Shown in pieces: positions 18,752 through 27,312 of a stretch of DNA of 64,000 bases (the stretch's first letter is position 1; each line of letters begins with the position of its first letter). Position numbers and translations under genes: made by a program. The stretch covers positions 1 through 64,000 of the forward strand of contig NZ_JALCZU010000004.1 of NCBI RefSeq assembly GCF_023522835.1, given 5' to 3'. This stretch comes from Oceanobacillus saliphilus. GTDB taxonomy: Bacteria; Bacillota; Bacilli; Bacillales; Amphibacillaceae. Below the pieces are notes generated by a model. The model was not told where the DNA came from. It searched no databases and saw only the letters and a program-made list of their open reading frames with translations.

Positions 18752-19981
18752 TCATGTCCGATAGGAAGCATTTATTTTGACGTAATCATAGGTTAAATCG
18801 CAGCCCCATGCCGTTGCTTCATTGGTACCATTTTGTAGATCAATCTGTAATTTCACCGTTTTATTCTCCAGGTACGCTTTTCCTTCTGCTTCATCAAAAT
18901 CAAGTGGCAGACCATCTTTTACGACGTCAATATCTCCGAGGGAAACACAGACTTTTTCCGGATCCAATGGCTGTTCACTGTATCCGACGGCACATACAAT
19001 TCTGCCCCAGTTCGGATCAGCGCCATACACAGCGGTTTTTACAAGATTAGAAGAAATGACTGCTTTTGCAACGTAACCTGCAGCGGTTTCTGATGGTGCC
19101 CCTTTTACATGCACTTCAACCAGTTTGGTTGCGCCCTCTCCATCTCTTGCAATCATTTTTGCCAGTTCCTCACTTACGAATTGCAGGGCAGCTTTAAATG
19201 CCGTCCAATCTGGATGTGACTCATTTAGTAACGTATTCTTTTGCTGGCCATTTGCAAGCACTAGTACCATGTCATTCGTACTGCAATCTCCATCAACCGT
19301 AATCATGTTAAATGATTTATTAGTTACTTCCCTCAATGCCAGCTGCAAACTATCAGGGTCCACGGCTGCATCTGTTGTGATAAACGAAAGCATTGTCGCC
19401 ATGTTAGGATGAATCATTCCAGATCCTTTTGCAGCCCCGCCGATTGTTATCGTTTGATGATCAATCTCCAGTTGGACAGCAATGTGTTTTGTCACCGTAT
19501 CCGTCGTTAAGATAGCATGCTCAAAGTCTTCTGCAGCACTGTTATGATTCATTAAATGGATACCCTTTTTAATATTTTCCATTGGCAATGGGACTCCGAT
19601 GAGACCAGTAGATGCGACTGCAACATGATCAATACTAACTTCCATTTTCTCAGCGGCCATTTTCTGCATCATCAAGGCGTCCGAATACCCTTGTTCACCA
19701 GTGCAGGAATTGGCATTTGCTGAATTAACAACTACTGTCTGAATTAAATTATCCTTCTGAATGCTGTTTTTCGTCACTTTTAATGGTGCTGCCTGAAAAG
19801 CATTTAATGTGTACACACCAGCAGCAGAAGCAGGATTTTCGGAATGAATCCATCCGAAATCCAGCTTGCTTTTTCTTAATCCACAATGTACCCCGCCTGC
19901 TGAGAATCCTTTAGGACTTGTTACATGTCCATCCTCCAATAGCTGCATCTTTATCTTACTTTCTGTCATTAATGGCATCAT
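18752..19981 (-). CDS. argJ: bifunctional ornithine acetyltransferase / N-acetylglutamate synthase
   Basis: Recycles the acetyl group from acetylornithine to glutamate. 409 residues. The precursor cleaves itself between Ala and Thr in GMIHPNMATMLSFIT, giving alpha and beta chains with the Thr nucleophile; KGSGM just before it and TVDGDCSTNDMVL, both typical, are present. Whether it is mono- or bifunctional cannot be told from sequence, but the absence of argA or argE nearby fits the bifunctional form of B. subtilis. A G-rich site (AGGGGGGG) lies before ATG-ATG. Confidence 0.95.
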   Translation of the reverse strand: MMPLMTESKIKMQLLEDGHVTSPKGFSAGGVHCGLRKSKLDFGWIHSENPASAAGVYTLNAFQAAPLKVTKNSIQKDNLIQTVVVNSANANSCTGEQGYSDALMMQKMAAEKMEVSIDHVAVASTGLIGVPLPMENIKKGIHLMNHNSAAEDFEHAILTTDTVTKHIAVQLEIDHQTITIGGAAKGSGMIHPNMATMLSFITTDAAVDPDSLQLALREVTNKSFNMITVDGDCSTNDMVLVLANGQQKNTLLNESHPDWTAFKAALQFVSEELAKMIARDGEGATKLVEVHVKGAPSETAAGYVAKAVISSNLVKTAVYGADPNWGRIVCAVGYSEQPLDPEKVCVSLGDIDVVKDGLPLDFDEAEGKAYLENKTVKLQIDLQNGTNEATAWGCDLTYDYVKINASYRT

Positions 19982-19990
19982 TTGCCCCCC

Positions 19991-21031
19991 CTATGGATAA
20001 ATCGGTATCGAATGTAACCCAAGTGTTTCTTCCCAGCCATTCATTAAATTCACATTTTGTATGGCCTGCCCTGCCGCTCCCTTAACAAGGTTATCAATCG
20101 CAGATGCAATAATGATTTGATTGCTTCTTTGATCCACGTGAATGCCAATATCACAAAAGTTACTTGCATACACTTCCTTTGTAGAAGGAAAAATACCTTC
20201 TTCGCGTATCCTGACAAAGGGATGGTTTTCATAGTATGATTTGTATTCCTGGATTACTTCCGCTGTGGAAGTTTCCTTGGCCAATTGGCCGTACATGGTG
20301 CAAATCAATCCTCTTGTCATTGGAATCAAATGTGTTGTAAATGCCACCGTAATAGGTTCCTTCGCCTTATCTGTTAAGTATTGCTCAATTTCTGGAATAT
20401 GCTGATGTTTTCCAATTTTATATGGTGTTACATTTTCATTCGTCTCAGAAAAGTGGGTCATTGCTGTTGGTGTTCTTCCTGCACCAGATACACCTGTTTT
20501 TCCATCAATGGCAATTCTCTTTTCACTCATAATTCCTTGTTCAATCGCAGGAATTAGCCCAAGTAATGCCGATGTAGGAAAACAACCAGGATTGGAAATG
20601 ATCTGGGCCTGTTTAATTTGCTCAGGATATATTTCAGATAATCCATAAACTGCCTGGTCGATCAATTTCTGAGGTGCTGATTTCTTTCCGTACCATAATT
20701 CATATTCAGAAGGCGAACTCAATCGCAGGTCCCCGGAAAGATCTATACATTGAACCTTTGAATCAACGAACTGAGGGATGATTTCTTTAGCTACCCCAGC
20801 AGGTGTTGCAAAGAATAAAATATCTAACTCTTCTTTTAAACTCTCAATCTGTAATTCCTGCATCAATTCCTCTATAAAGTTAATTAAATGTGGATAAATA
20901 GTAGAAATTTGCTCTCCATGCTGTGAATGGGAGATTATCTTTTTTAAATGTATATTTTTATGAGCTTGCAAAAGTCTTATCAGCTCAATTGCCCCGTAAC
21001 CTGTTCCCCCAATAATTCCTGCGTTCTTCAA
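19991..21031 (-). CDS. argC: N-acetyl-gamma-glutamyl-phosphate reductase
   Basis: NADPH-dependent reductase, first gene of the operon. 346 residues from a TTG start at 21031: Rossmann GIIGGTGYGAIELIRLL, catalytic Cys in IISNPGCFPTSALLGL, and HQHIPEIEQYLT. The TTG has AAAGGAG 9 nt upstream. A longer frame to an ATG at 21067 exists, but that ATG directly abuts the TATAAT box (21069-21074) and would lie at or before the transcript start, so it cannot be used. B. subtilis ArgC has the same length as the TTG form. Confidence 0.94.
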   Translation of the reverse strand: MKNAGIIGGTGYGAIELIRLLQAHKNIHLKKIISHSQHGEQISTIYPHLINFIEELMQELQIESLKEELDILFFATPAGVAKEIIPQFVDSKVQCIDLSGDLRLSSPSEYELWYGKKSAPQKLIDQAVYGLSEIYPEQIKQAQIISNPGCFPTSALLGLIPAIEQGIMSEKRIAIDGKTGVSGAGRTPTAMTHFSETNENVTPYKIGKHQHIPEIEQYLTDKAKEPITVAFTTHLIPMTRGLICTMYGQLAKETSTAEVIQEYKSYYENHPFVRIREEGIFPSTKEVYASNFCDIGIHVDQRSNQIIIASAIDNLVKGAAGQAIQNVNLMNGWEETLGLHSIPIYP

Positions 21032-21068
21032 TGGATACCGCTCCTTTATTAACTTATAATTATTCATT

Positions 21069-21097
21069 ATTATAGTGATTCACAGACGATTATGCAA
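21069..21097 (-). promoter_or_regulatory. promoter of the argC-carB operon
   Basis: Minus strand: TTGCAT (21092-21097), 17-bp spacer, perfect TATAAT (21069-21074). It drives argC-argJ-argB-argD-carA-carB; the gaps between these genes are 10 bp or less, or they overlap. Confidence 0.75.
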
Positions 21098-21137
21098 GTA
21101 TATTTATAAAAAAAAATTTATAAATATGCATTAATAC
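21087..21137 (-). promoter_or_regulatory. ArgR/AhrC operator-like boxes
   Basis: Two facing AT-rich half-palindromes. ATGCATATTTATAAA (about 21118-21132) and TTTATAAATATACTTGCAT cover and adjoin the -35 element. They resemble the arginine-box consensus (CATGAATAAAAATKCAAK). A further ATGCATAATTTATACG lies near 21169-21184. Repression by the arginine regulator is expected for this operon; the exact boundaries are my estimate. Confidence 0.5.
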
Positions 21138-21185
21138 TAAAAAATATTTCTGTTTTAGGTTAATACGCCGTATAAATTATGCATA

Positions 21186-21213
21186 AAAAAACCTTCCAAA
21201 CAGGAAGGTTTTT
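21186..21213 (-). terminator. terminator after the YqkD-like hydrolase
   Basis: AAAACCTTCC/GGAAGGTTTTT hairpin with a 5-nt loop, 5 bp past the stop codon of the 319-aa hydrolase. It insulates the arginine promoter from upstream reading. Confidence 0.8.
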
Positions 21214-21217
21214 ATCA

Positions 21218-22177
21218 TTATTGGATATATTTATTCAGAAATAAACTTAGATTTTCCTTATAGGCTTCTCTTTCCACAACAAAGGATTCGCCGTGACTCG
21301 CTTCTTCAAATATAATAATTTCAGCGTCACTTTTCGTATTTTCATATAATTTTTCTGCCATAACAGTTGGGACGAAAGTATCCTTATTTCCATGAATATA
21401 TAGAATCGGTATTTCTGCTTTTCTCACTTGTTTCAATGCTGATGCTTCTTTCAGCGTATAGCCGGCTTTCATGTTTGTTACTAGTCCGGTAGTCGGTATA
21501 ATCGGAAATTCCGGGAGGTGGAACATTCGATGAAGCTGATAGGAGAATAATTCTTGAACTCCTGTATATGGACTATCTGCTACAATGGCTTTCACATTTT
21601 CCGGAAGGTCCTCACCACTTGCCATCAGTACGGTGGCTGCTCCCATTGAAACACCATGTAAGATAATTTCCGTATCGGAACCAAGTTCTTCTATAATTTT
21701 TTCTACCCAATCTACGTAATCGAGACGGTCATGCCAACCAAATCCAATATAATCGCCTTCACTTTGTCCGTGTCCACGGAGGTCGGCAGTGAACATATTG
21801 TAGCCTAGCTCTTCATAATAATATTCTCCAAATAAAGACATGTCATTAGCTCGTCCAAGATACCCATGTGCAAATACTACTGTGTTATTAGTAGGCTCTT
21901 CCGCTTCCAAGTAATAACCTTTCAGATTAAGACCATCGTAGGATTCCATTTCCCACAGTTCAAAAGACTGCTGCGCTGACCAGTCCCGCCAATCACCAGC
22001 AAGGAAGACATCCATCGCTTCAGCAGAAACTTCCAAATCAGCATTTCCGACTAGAAAATCTTTGACATTCCGTTCGATCGCCAAATCATAAAAGAAGAAA
22101 CCAGCAATAATATTTATAATCAACAGAACTGAAAACAGTCCCATAACAATTTTCTTCCATAATTTCTTTTTTTTCAC
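21218..22177 (-). CDS. membrane-anchored alpha/beta hydrolase (YqkD-like)
   Basis: 319 residues. A basic N-terminus plus one hydrophobic span (IVMGLFSVLLIINIIAGFFF, residues 10-29) forms a signal anchor, placing the enzyme outside the cell. The hydrolase has VVFAHGYLGRANDM (oxyanion loop), Ser in ILHGVSMGAATVLM, Asp in IHGNKDTFVPTVM and His in EEASHGESF. Similar to B. subtilis YqkD; the substrate is not known. The start is GTG with GGGG upstream. Stands alone: terminators on both sides. Confidence 0.85.
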   Translation of the reverse strand: MKKKKLWKKIVMGLFSVLLIINIIAGFFFYDLAIERNVKDFLVGNADLEVSAEAMDVFLAGDWRDWSAQQSFELWEMESYDGLNLKGYYLEAEEPTNNTVVFAHGYLGRANDMSLFGEYYYEELGYNMFTADLRGHGQSEGDYIGFGWHDRLDYVDWVEKIIEELGSDTEIILHGVSMGAATVLMASGEDLPENVKAIVADSPYTGVQELFSYQLHRMFHLPEFPIIPTTGLVTNMKAGYTLKEASALKQVRKAEIPILYIHGNKDTFVPTVMAEKLYENTKSDAEIIIFEEASHGESFVVEREAYKENLSLFLNKYIQ

Positions 22178-22256
22178 GTTGACTCCCCTTTCATTTTCTA
22201 TAATACTATTATACTAGAAAATATAGCTGAAAAGTCATCCATGTTATGGATATATT

Positions 22257-22288
22257 AAAAAAAGTTGCCCTTTTGGACAACTTTTTTC
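22257..22288 (-). terminator. terminator of the lnrLMN-like operon
   Basis: AAAAAAGTTGcCC/GGaCAACTTTTTT hairpin, about 34 bp past the last permease stop. Confidence 0.8.
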
Positions 22289-22321
22289 CTATCAATATAT
22301 AACGGGACTTTTTGCGGATTG

Positions 22322-23440
22322 TTACACATGCCGCTTTTCCATTAAGTGAATACCCAAGCCCATAAAAACAACACCCATTAGCAATAAAATACTTATTGGC
22401 AATAGCAATTCTTCTATAGAATAACCGTATACGGCAACCCCTTGAAGCACTTCCATTCCATATGTGAGCGGATTAATTTTGGATAATGCAAGCAAAATTT
22501 CCGATTCAACAATTTCAATTGGCCAATACGCACCACCAATCATTGCCATACTGACAGCTATGATCGGTAGGATTGCATTAAACTGCTCTGCATTCTTCAT
22601 GAGTGACGTGAGGAAGATTGACAAAGCTACAATCGAGAATACATAAGGAATAAGTAAGACCAATGTTTCCAAGAATCTCCCATTAAAATCAACACCAACC
22701 CAAAACCGGAAGATGAGGAAGATAATCAACACCTGCAAGTAACCTGCAAAAAAACTATAGACTAGATTCGCTACATACATTTCCCACTTTTTTATAGGAG
22801 ACAGTATCATCCTATCCCAGATTCCATCTTTTTTTTCGATTAAGATTGGAAGAACATTGTAGGCAATTGTGTAGATAACAAAAAACAAGGAAAACCCGAA
22901 CAGCGATTGAAACGTATTGTCATAAATAAAGCTGTCCGAACTTCGAAAGCTGGTTGTTTCTATTGTAAATACAGGTGACGCCATGGCAGACTGCAATTCT
23001 TCCAACACGTTTTCCCTTTCACGACCTGTATCTGCACCTGCAGCAGTAATCATTTGCTCCAGCTGTATGTTTCTCATATATGCGTCTCTTAATGTCTGAT
23101 CTACCATAGCAGTGTTGACTGATTCCACACCTACAATTAGCTGATAATCAAATTCCTGCAGCACTGCTCCAACTTCTGCCTTTCCATTCGAGATTTCTTC
23201 AAGCATTTCATCCTTCGTCATCCAACTAAATTGATATACATCCGTTTCCTCCAGATATTCTCCGATAAAAGAATCTTGTACAGTCTCATTTTCTGCATAT
23301 ACGGGAACATGGATGGTATTCATTCCAATTGCCCCACCAATGATAAGTGCAAACACAATGGACATCCCCGTAAAAATGACAAATAGTAGCGGGTTTCTAA
23401 GGAATAGTTTACATTTAGCCTGTAAAATTCCAATCATCAT
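22322..23440 (-). CDS. ABC-2 type permease (LnrN-like)
   Basis: 372 residues with the ABC-2 layout: one N-terminal span (LLFVIFTGMSIVFALIIGGA), a long extracytoplasmic loop (about 50-170), then five C-terminal spans including FGFSLFFVIYTIAYNVLPIL, with EKKDGIWDRMILSPIKKWEM at the cytoplasmic coupling loop. It overlaps the other permease by 4 bp (ATGA). Gene order ATPase-permease-permease, with a nearby NarL/LiaR-type two-component pair, mirrors B. subtilis lnrLMN (linearmycin resistance). The substrate here is inferred, not shown. Confidence 0.82.
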   Translation of the reverse strand: MMIGILQAKCKLFLRNPLLFVIFTGMSIVFALIIGGAIGMNTIHVPVYAENETVQDSFIGEYLEETDVYQFSWMTKDEMLEEISNGKAEVGAVLQEFDYQLIVGVESVNTAMVDQTLRDAYMRNIQLEQMITAAGADTGRERENVLEELQSAMASPVFTIETTSFRSSDSFIYDNTFQSLFGFSLFFVIYTIAYNVLPILIEKKDGIWDRMILSPIKKWEMYVANLVYSFFAGYLQVLIIFLIFRFWVGVDFNGRFLETLVLLIPYVFSIVALSIFLTSLMKNAEQFNAILPIIAVSMAMIGGAYWPIEIVESEILLALSKINPLTYGMEVLQGVAVYGYSIEELLLPISILLLMGVVFMGLGIHLMEKRHV

Positions 23441-24693
23441 GATGCCCTCCTTTTCGGAAAACTAATGGCAGCTATCGTTATGGATAGCAATGCAAATAGG
23501 AACATAAACAGAAGATGATGACTTATTTCAGAAATGCCATCTCCCCTTAAAATGGTTAGATAGGAAGACATGCCCGCACCATTAGGGGTTAAGTTACCGA
23601 GCATCCGTATAACTGCAGACGAATCCCCTATCGGAAAGAAGCTTCCACCCAGAACAGCCATGAATGTTACGACAATTGCTGAGAAGAAATTTGTAATTAC
23701 TTCCGAATTAATCCGGTAGCTAATGGCAGTCAGCAACACGGTGATTCCACCGATAGCGATTGCATATGCCATCGTTACGAGAAAGAAAGCAACTAAATCC
23801 GGCCATTTCACCCCGAAAACAATCCAGGAAAACCCATACACAATTAGTAAATGAATAAATCCGAATAGCGAACTGGAAACAAATACACCTATAAAATATG
23901 TCCACCTGGAAATATTTCCGAGAATCATCCGATCAAATACGTGGGTTTTCTTCTCCATAAATGCAATGGAACCGAGTGTTGATGCTATAAAAAGAACATT
24001 CATAACCGCCATTCCGACTGTATAATACCCTTGTGTTGTAATCGGATTTTTTTGCGCGATTATTGATACTTCTCCGAACGTCTCTTCAACTTGGAGGACA
24101 GCTTCGTCCATTCCCTTTTTCCCTAAAAAGGTTCCCAATGTTAATTGCTCCTGGAAACTTTCCAGAATCTGTGTAACAATATGTGAGCCGAGTTGCTGCT
24201 CATCATTAACAGAAATCTGCAATGCTGGCGCAGCCCCGCCAAGAACCATCGACCCAAGAGCTTCATACGTAAAGTTTTCTGGAACTTCCACAACTGCTGT
24301 GTAACTGCTGTCATTTAAAATTTGTTCTCTCTCCCCAGGCTCAACAACATGAAATTCGATCATTGCTTCAAGATCATCACTACCAAATATATGGTCTTTC
24401 AGAATTCGTATCGGTGCCACTTGGCTAGTATTAGAGCGGATGGCTTCCGTAGCTTCATCAGGTAATGCGCTTTGTTCGATATCAGAAACGAAACGATCTA
24501 TCTGTTCTTCTTCGTCCCCATGTTCGAGGAAGGCAATCTTTAGATTAATTTTAGGTGCTTCTCCACTCATCGTTCCACCTAGTGCCATACTCAAAATGGC
24601 AATCAGTATTATTGGCAGCCCAACCAAAAGTAAAATTTGTACCGGGTTACGAAGCAGGATTAACAGTTGCTTTTTTACAATTTGTCCTATCAT
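23437..24693 (-). CDS. ABC-2 type permease (LnrM-like)
   Basis: 418 residues, same topology: an N-terminal span (ILLLVGLPIILIAILSMALG), a large acidic outside domain (60-215), then five to six spans and a MEKKTHVFDRMILGNISRW coupling segment. The family exports drugs or amphipathic lipids. Overlaps the following permease; 12-bp gap after the ATPase gene. The two permeases share layout and the FDRMIL/WDRMIL motif, so they probably form a heterodimer. Confidence 0.82.
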   Translation of the reverse strand: MIGQIVKKQLLILLRNPVQILLLVGLPIILIAILSMALGGTMSGEAPKINLKIAFLEHGDEEEQIDRFVSDIEQSALPDEATEAIRSNTSQVAPIRILKDHIFGSDDLEAMIEFHVVEPGEREQILNDSSYTAVVEVPENFTYEALGSMVLGGAAPALQISVNDEQQLGSHIVTQILESFQEQLTLGTFLGKKGMDEAVLQVEETFGEVSIIAQKNPITTQGYYTVGMAVMNVLFIASTLGSIAFMEKKTHVFDRMILGNISRWTYFIGVFVSSSLFGFIHLLIVYGFSWIVFGVKWPDLVAFFLVTMAYAIAIGGITVLLTAISYRINSEVITNFFSAIVVTFMAVLGGSFFPIGDSSAVIRMLGNLTPNGAGMSSYLTILRGDGISEISHHLLFMFLFALLSITIAAISFPKRRAS

Positions 24694-24705
24694 CTTTCCT
24701 TCCCC

Positions 24706-25638
24706 CTAATCCCTCAGCGCCCGACCTGTAAGATGAAGAAAAACATCTTCAAGAGTCGGTGTCTTTATATCAACCGAATTCAATTCGATTCCGGCATCCT
24801 CAGCTATTCTGATTAAGGAAGAGAACATGTTGATTTCCTTTGGTACCATTATTGTGATTTCCTTCTCTTCAACGATGACTCGATTCACTGTTGGGTCTTG
24901 CTTTAGTGAGGTAATAAATGTATCATTCCAACGGTTCGATTTGATCAATATCGCCTTTTCCGCTGAAAGAATCCGCTTAATCTCATCCTTTGTTCCAGAT
25001 GCAATCAGGTTTCCTTGATCCATGATGTAAATACGGTCACATAGAAATTCCACTTCTTCCATATAATGACTCGTGTACAGCACTGTCATTTGCTTTTCAT
25101 GGTTCAAACGTTTCACCGTTTCCAAAATATAATTTCTGGATTGTGGATCGATTCCAACTGTCGGCTCATCCATTATCATTATTTCCGGGTCATGAAGCAT
25201 TGCCACTCCAATATTTAAACGCCTTTTCATCCCTCCCGAAAAAGTTTTAACAATATCTTTCCGGCGATCTGTCAGTCCAATCTGGTCCAGCACTTCATCG
25301 ATTTTCTTTTTGAGAGCATTTCCTTTTAATTTATAGATCCTGCCAAAGAATTTCAAATTCTCCTCGGCGGTCAGATCCTCATATAAAGCAATTTCCTGTG
25401 GCACCATTCCAATAACTCTTCGCAGTGGTTCCGGATGTTTAATCACACTCTTATTATTGAATCGGACATCTCCTTTTGTCGGTATAACCAACGAAGACAG
25501 CATCGAAATGGCGGTGGATTTCCCAGCTCCATTCGGGCCAAGAAGACCAACAATTTCACCTTTTTCAATAAACATATTTACGTTTTTCACAGCATTGTTT
25601 TGTTTAAATTTCTTTGATAAATCGACTAACTCAAGCAT
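24706..25638 (-). CDS. ABC transporter ATPase (LnrL-like)
   Basis: 310 residues, cytoplasmic. Walker A LGPNGAGKSTAISM, Q-loop MVPQEIALYEDLTAEEN, signature TFSGGMKRRLNIGVAML, Walker B MIMDEPTVGIDPQSR, H-loop YTSHYMEEVE, and a C-terminal DrrA-type domain. I start at the ATG at 25638 (MLELVDLSKKF) because GGGAGGGG lies 7 nt upstream; the frame extends to 25686 without a site. Size and order fit LnrL of the linearmycin exporter, or the DrrA family in general. Confidence 0.87.
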   Translation of the reverse strand: MLELVDLSKKFKQNNAVKNVNMFIEKGEIVGLLGPNGAGKSTAISMLSSLVIPTKGDVRFNNKSVIKHPEPLRRVIGMVPQEIALYEDLTAEENLKFFGRIYKLKGNALKKKIDEVLDQIGLTDRRKDIVKTFSGGMKRRLNIGVAMLHDPEIMIMDEPTVGIDPQSRNYILETVKRLNHEKQMTVLYTSHYMEEVEFLCDRIYIMDQGNLIASGTKDEIKRILSAEKAILIKSNRWNDTFITSLKQDPTVNRVIVEEKEITIMVPKEINMFSSLIRIAEDAGIELNSVDIKTPTLEDVFLHLTGRALRD

Positions 25639-25735
25639 CCAGTACCCCTCCCATAACCCCAGTCTATTATTTTCAATGAATCGCAAACACTAACTAAAGT
25701 CACTATATCGACCCACAACCATGACCTCCGTCACT

Positions 25736-25784
25736 TATTGGTGTCTGTCACTCCCTGGTTTTTGTCGGAATTTGTCTTGTTTTG
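25736..25784 (+). repeat. short dispersed repeat, copy 1
   Basis: GGTGTCTGTCACTCCC followed by a TTTTGTCGGAATTTGTC tail, close to copies at 41871-41898 and 48414-48446. No gene. Directly precedes structured repeat copy 2 and fills the gap 25639-26026 with it. Confidence 0.5.
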
Positions 25785-25787
25785 CAA

Positions 25788-25944
25788 CAACAAAAGCGCA
25801 GGGCGCCCGTTTAGGGACGTACGGACTGGACTGAGGCGTAGGAGATAAAGGAAACACGACGAACGGAGAGAGTCGATGTTGACTTATCGTACGGAGGTGA
25901 AGGAAGTCTCGCTAGTCCCTGGGCGCTGGAGCTAGACGTGGCCA
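25788..25944. repeat. structured intergenic repeat, copy 2
   Basis: Matches 12138-12323 in sequence and in its paired ends (GCGCCC/AGGGAC with GTCCCTGGGCGC). The inner part is shorter: the insert with GTTCAA...TTGAAC is absent. The blocks AGGAGATAAAGGAAACACG and GATGTTGACTTATCGTACG are identical. Same orientation as copy 1. Lies between lnrL and ctaG. Confidence 0.85.
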
Positions 25945-25994
25945 TTTAGGTGTAAGTATTAATTGCAGCCAAAATTTTATACTTTCCTACTCCT

Positions 25995-26028
25995 TAAAAA
26001 AACTTTCCGACTAGCGAAAAGTTTTTTT
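25995..26028 (-). terminator. terminator of ctaG
   Basis: Minus strand: AAAAACTTTtCG, short loop, CGgAAAGTTTTTTT, overlapping the ctaG stop codon. Confidence 0.7.
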
Positions 26029-26845
26029 ACGATTTATATTTCTTGCATTTAATGGACACCCACGTCACACCCTGAACGATAATTACCTGACTGATCAAGA
26101 ATATAGTTGCACCAAGTCGTTGTTCGTGAACGGGATCAAATGGTAAAAGCGACGCGAAAAACTCTGGAGGGACATCGGTTAAATCTGGCAAACATAATGC
26201 CAGTGCAGATATGAATAAATTCATATCCGAATAGATCAAATAAATGCCTTCATCAGCCATAAGTAAAATGATACTGAATGGAGTCAAAAGCAACACATTC
26301 AACATTGCGTACTTCCACTTTCGACCTTTCGCTAACTGTTTCCTAGATAAAATCGGAATCCAAAACAATAGTGCCGAAATAAATAATGCCAATAAAAAAA
26401 AGTAATTTAAATACAGATCAATTCTTGCAAAATTAAATACGATTGGAATGTGATAGCCGTATAAGAATCCTTGGAAGAGAATCGTTGCCGTTATCGGATT
26501 CCTTAATTGATCAAATACTCTTTTAATCACAGAAACAGATTGGATTCGATTTAATATCTCTGTTTTAAACCCAACTATAATCAACGGTGGAGCTACAAGT
26601 AACAGTAGAACCAATTGAATGATATGGGAACTGAACTTAATTCTGCCGGTTACATTCAAGGGACTGCCAATAGCAATAAAAATGATAATTAATCCTGCCA
26701 AAAATAGGATTGATTTCCATAATGGATGACGTTTGGACGAAGGAAGTAGAAAGAAATAAATAATTGCTCCAAACATGGAAAACAGCAGTATTCCACCGTT
26801 CCACAAGGTTGAAAAATGAAATTCATCCAAAATAATCTCAAGCAA
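26027..26845 (-). CDS. ctaG: cytochrome c oxidase assembly factor CtaG (caa3 type)
   Basis: About 272 residues with seven hydrophobic spans (for instance GGILLFSMFGAIIYFFLL and ILFLAGLIIIFIAIGSPL). The caa3_CtaG family pattern is visible: SSHIIQLVLLLLVAPPLI, LADEGIYLIYSDM, and a C-terminal LGATIFLISQVIIVQG. CtaG helps assemble the CuA/caa3 oxidase in Bacillus. The TTG at 26845 follows AAAGAGGAGGTG by 6 nt; the frame extends to 26917 without a better site. Its place between the exporter genes and the two-component pair is unusual; ctaG usually follows ctaCDEF. Confidence 0.82.
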   Translation of the reverse strand: MLEIILDEFHFSTLWNGGILLFSMFGAIIYFFLLPSSKRHPLWKSILFLAGLIIIFIAIGSPLNVTGRIKFSSHIIQLVLLLLVAPPLIIVGFKTEILNRIQSVSVIKRVFDQLRNPITATILFQGFLYGYHIPIVFNFARIDLYLNYFFLLALFISALLFWIPILSRKQLAKGRKWKYAMLNVLLLTPFSIILLMADEGIYLIYSDMNLFISALALCLPDLTDVPPEFFASLLPFDPVHEQRLGATIFLISQVIIVQGVTWVSIKCKKYKS

Positions 26846-26945
26846 GCGGCTCACCTCCTCTTTGAACGATGCCTTTACCTCAAGTATATAGCAAAGTGAA
26901 GAGGTCAGTTTTAACAATCTTATGACACTATGTTTAGTTTTTATT

Positions 26946-27307
26946 TTAATCCGATATTATATTATGTGTTACAGCATAAATCGCAAGTTGTGTTCGATCC
27001 CGTAAATTTGTTTTATGTAAAATTGTCGTCAAGTGATTTTTGACTGTACCGACGGAAAGATATAGCTCATTCGCTATTTCCCTGTTCGCTGCTTTATCTT
27101 TCGTGTTGCCTCGATGCCGTTCATGATTGGCATCCGAACATCCATCATGATGAAGTCAATCAGATGTCTCTCCATTATTTCAATTGCCTGTTGCCCATTC
27201 TCAGCCTGATGGCTTATTTGAATATTCTTATCCTGTTCCAATATTACCTTTAACCCCTGCCTTACAATGGTCTGATCCTCCACAAGCAAAACCTTCCACA
27301 TGAGCAT
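26946..27307 (-). pseudogene. LuxR-type response regulator with internal deletion
   Basis: The first 72 or so codons encode a clean REC start (VLLVEDQTIVRQGLKVIL, phosphoacceptor in MMDVRMPIMNGIEATRKI), then the frame stops at 27074. In another frame, directly abutting, the sequence gives the end of a LuxR helix-turn-helix: REIANELYLSVGTVKNHL, then LRDRTQLAIYAV up to a stop at 26946. About 80-85 residues (second half of REC with the Thr/Lys switch residues, linker, first HTH helix) are missing and the frame shifts at the join. It lies 5 bp after the kinase gene. It is probably non-functional, though a 77-aa REC fragment could still be made. Confidence 0.85.
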
Positions 27308-27312
27308 CCCCC

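Noticed and set aside
21032-21067. Longer argC from the ATG at 21067
   Set aside because: The ATG abuts the TATAAT box and would be outside the transcript; the TTG at 21031 has the ribosome site and the family length.
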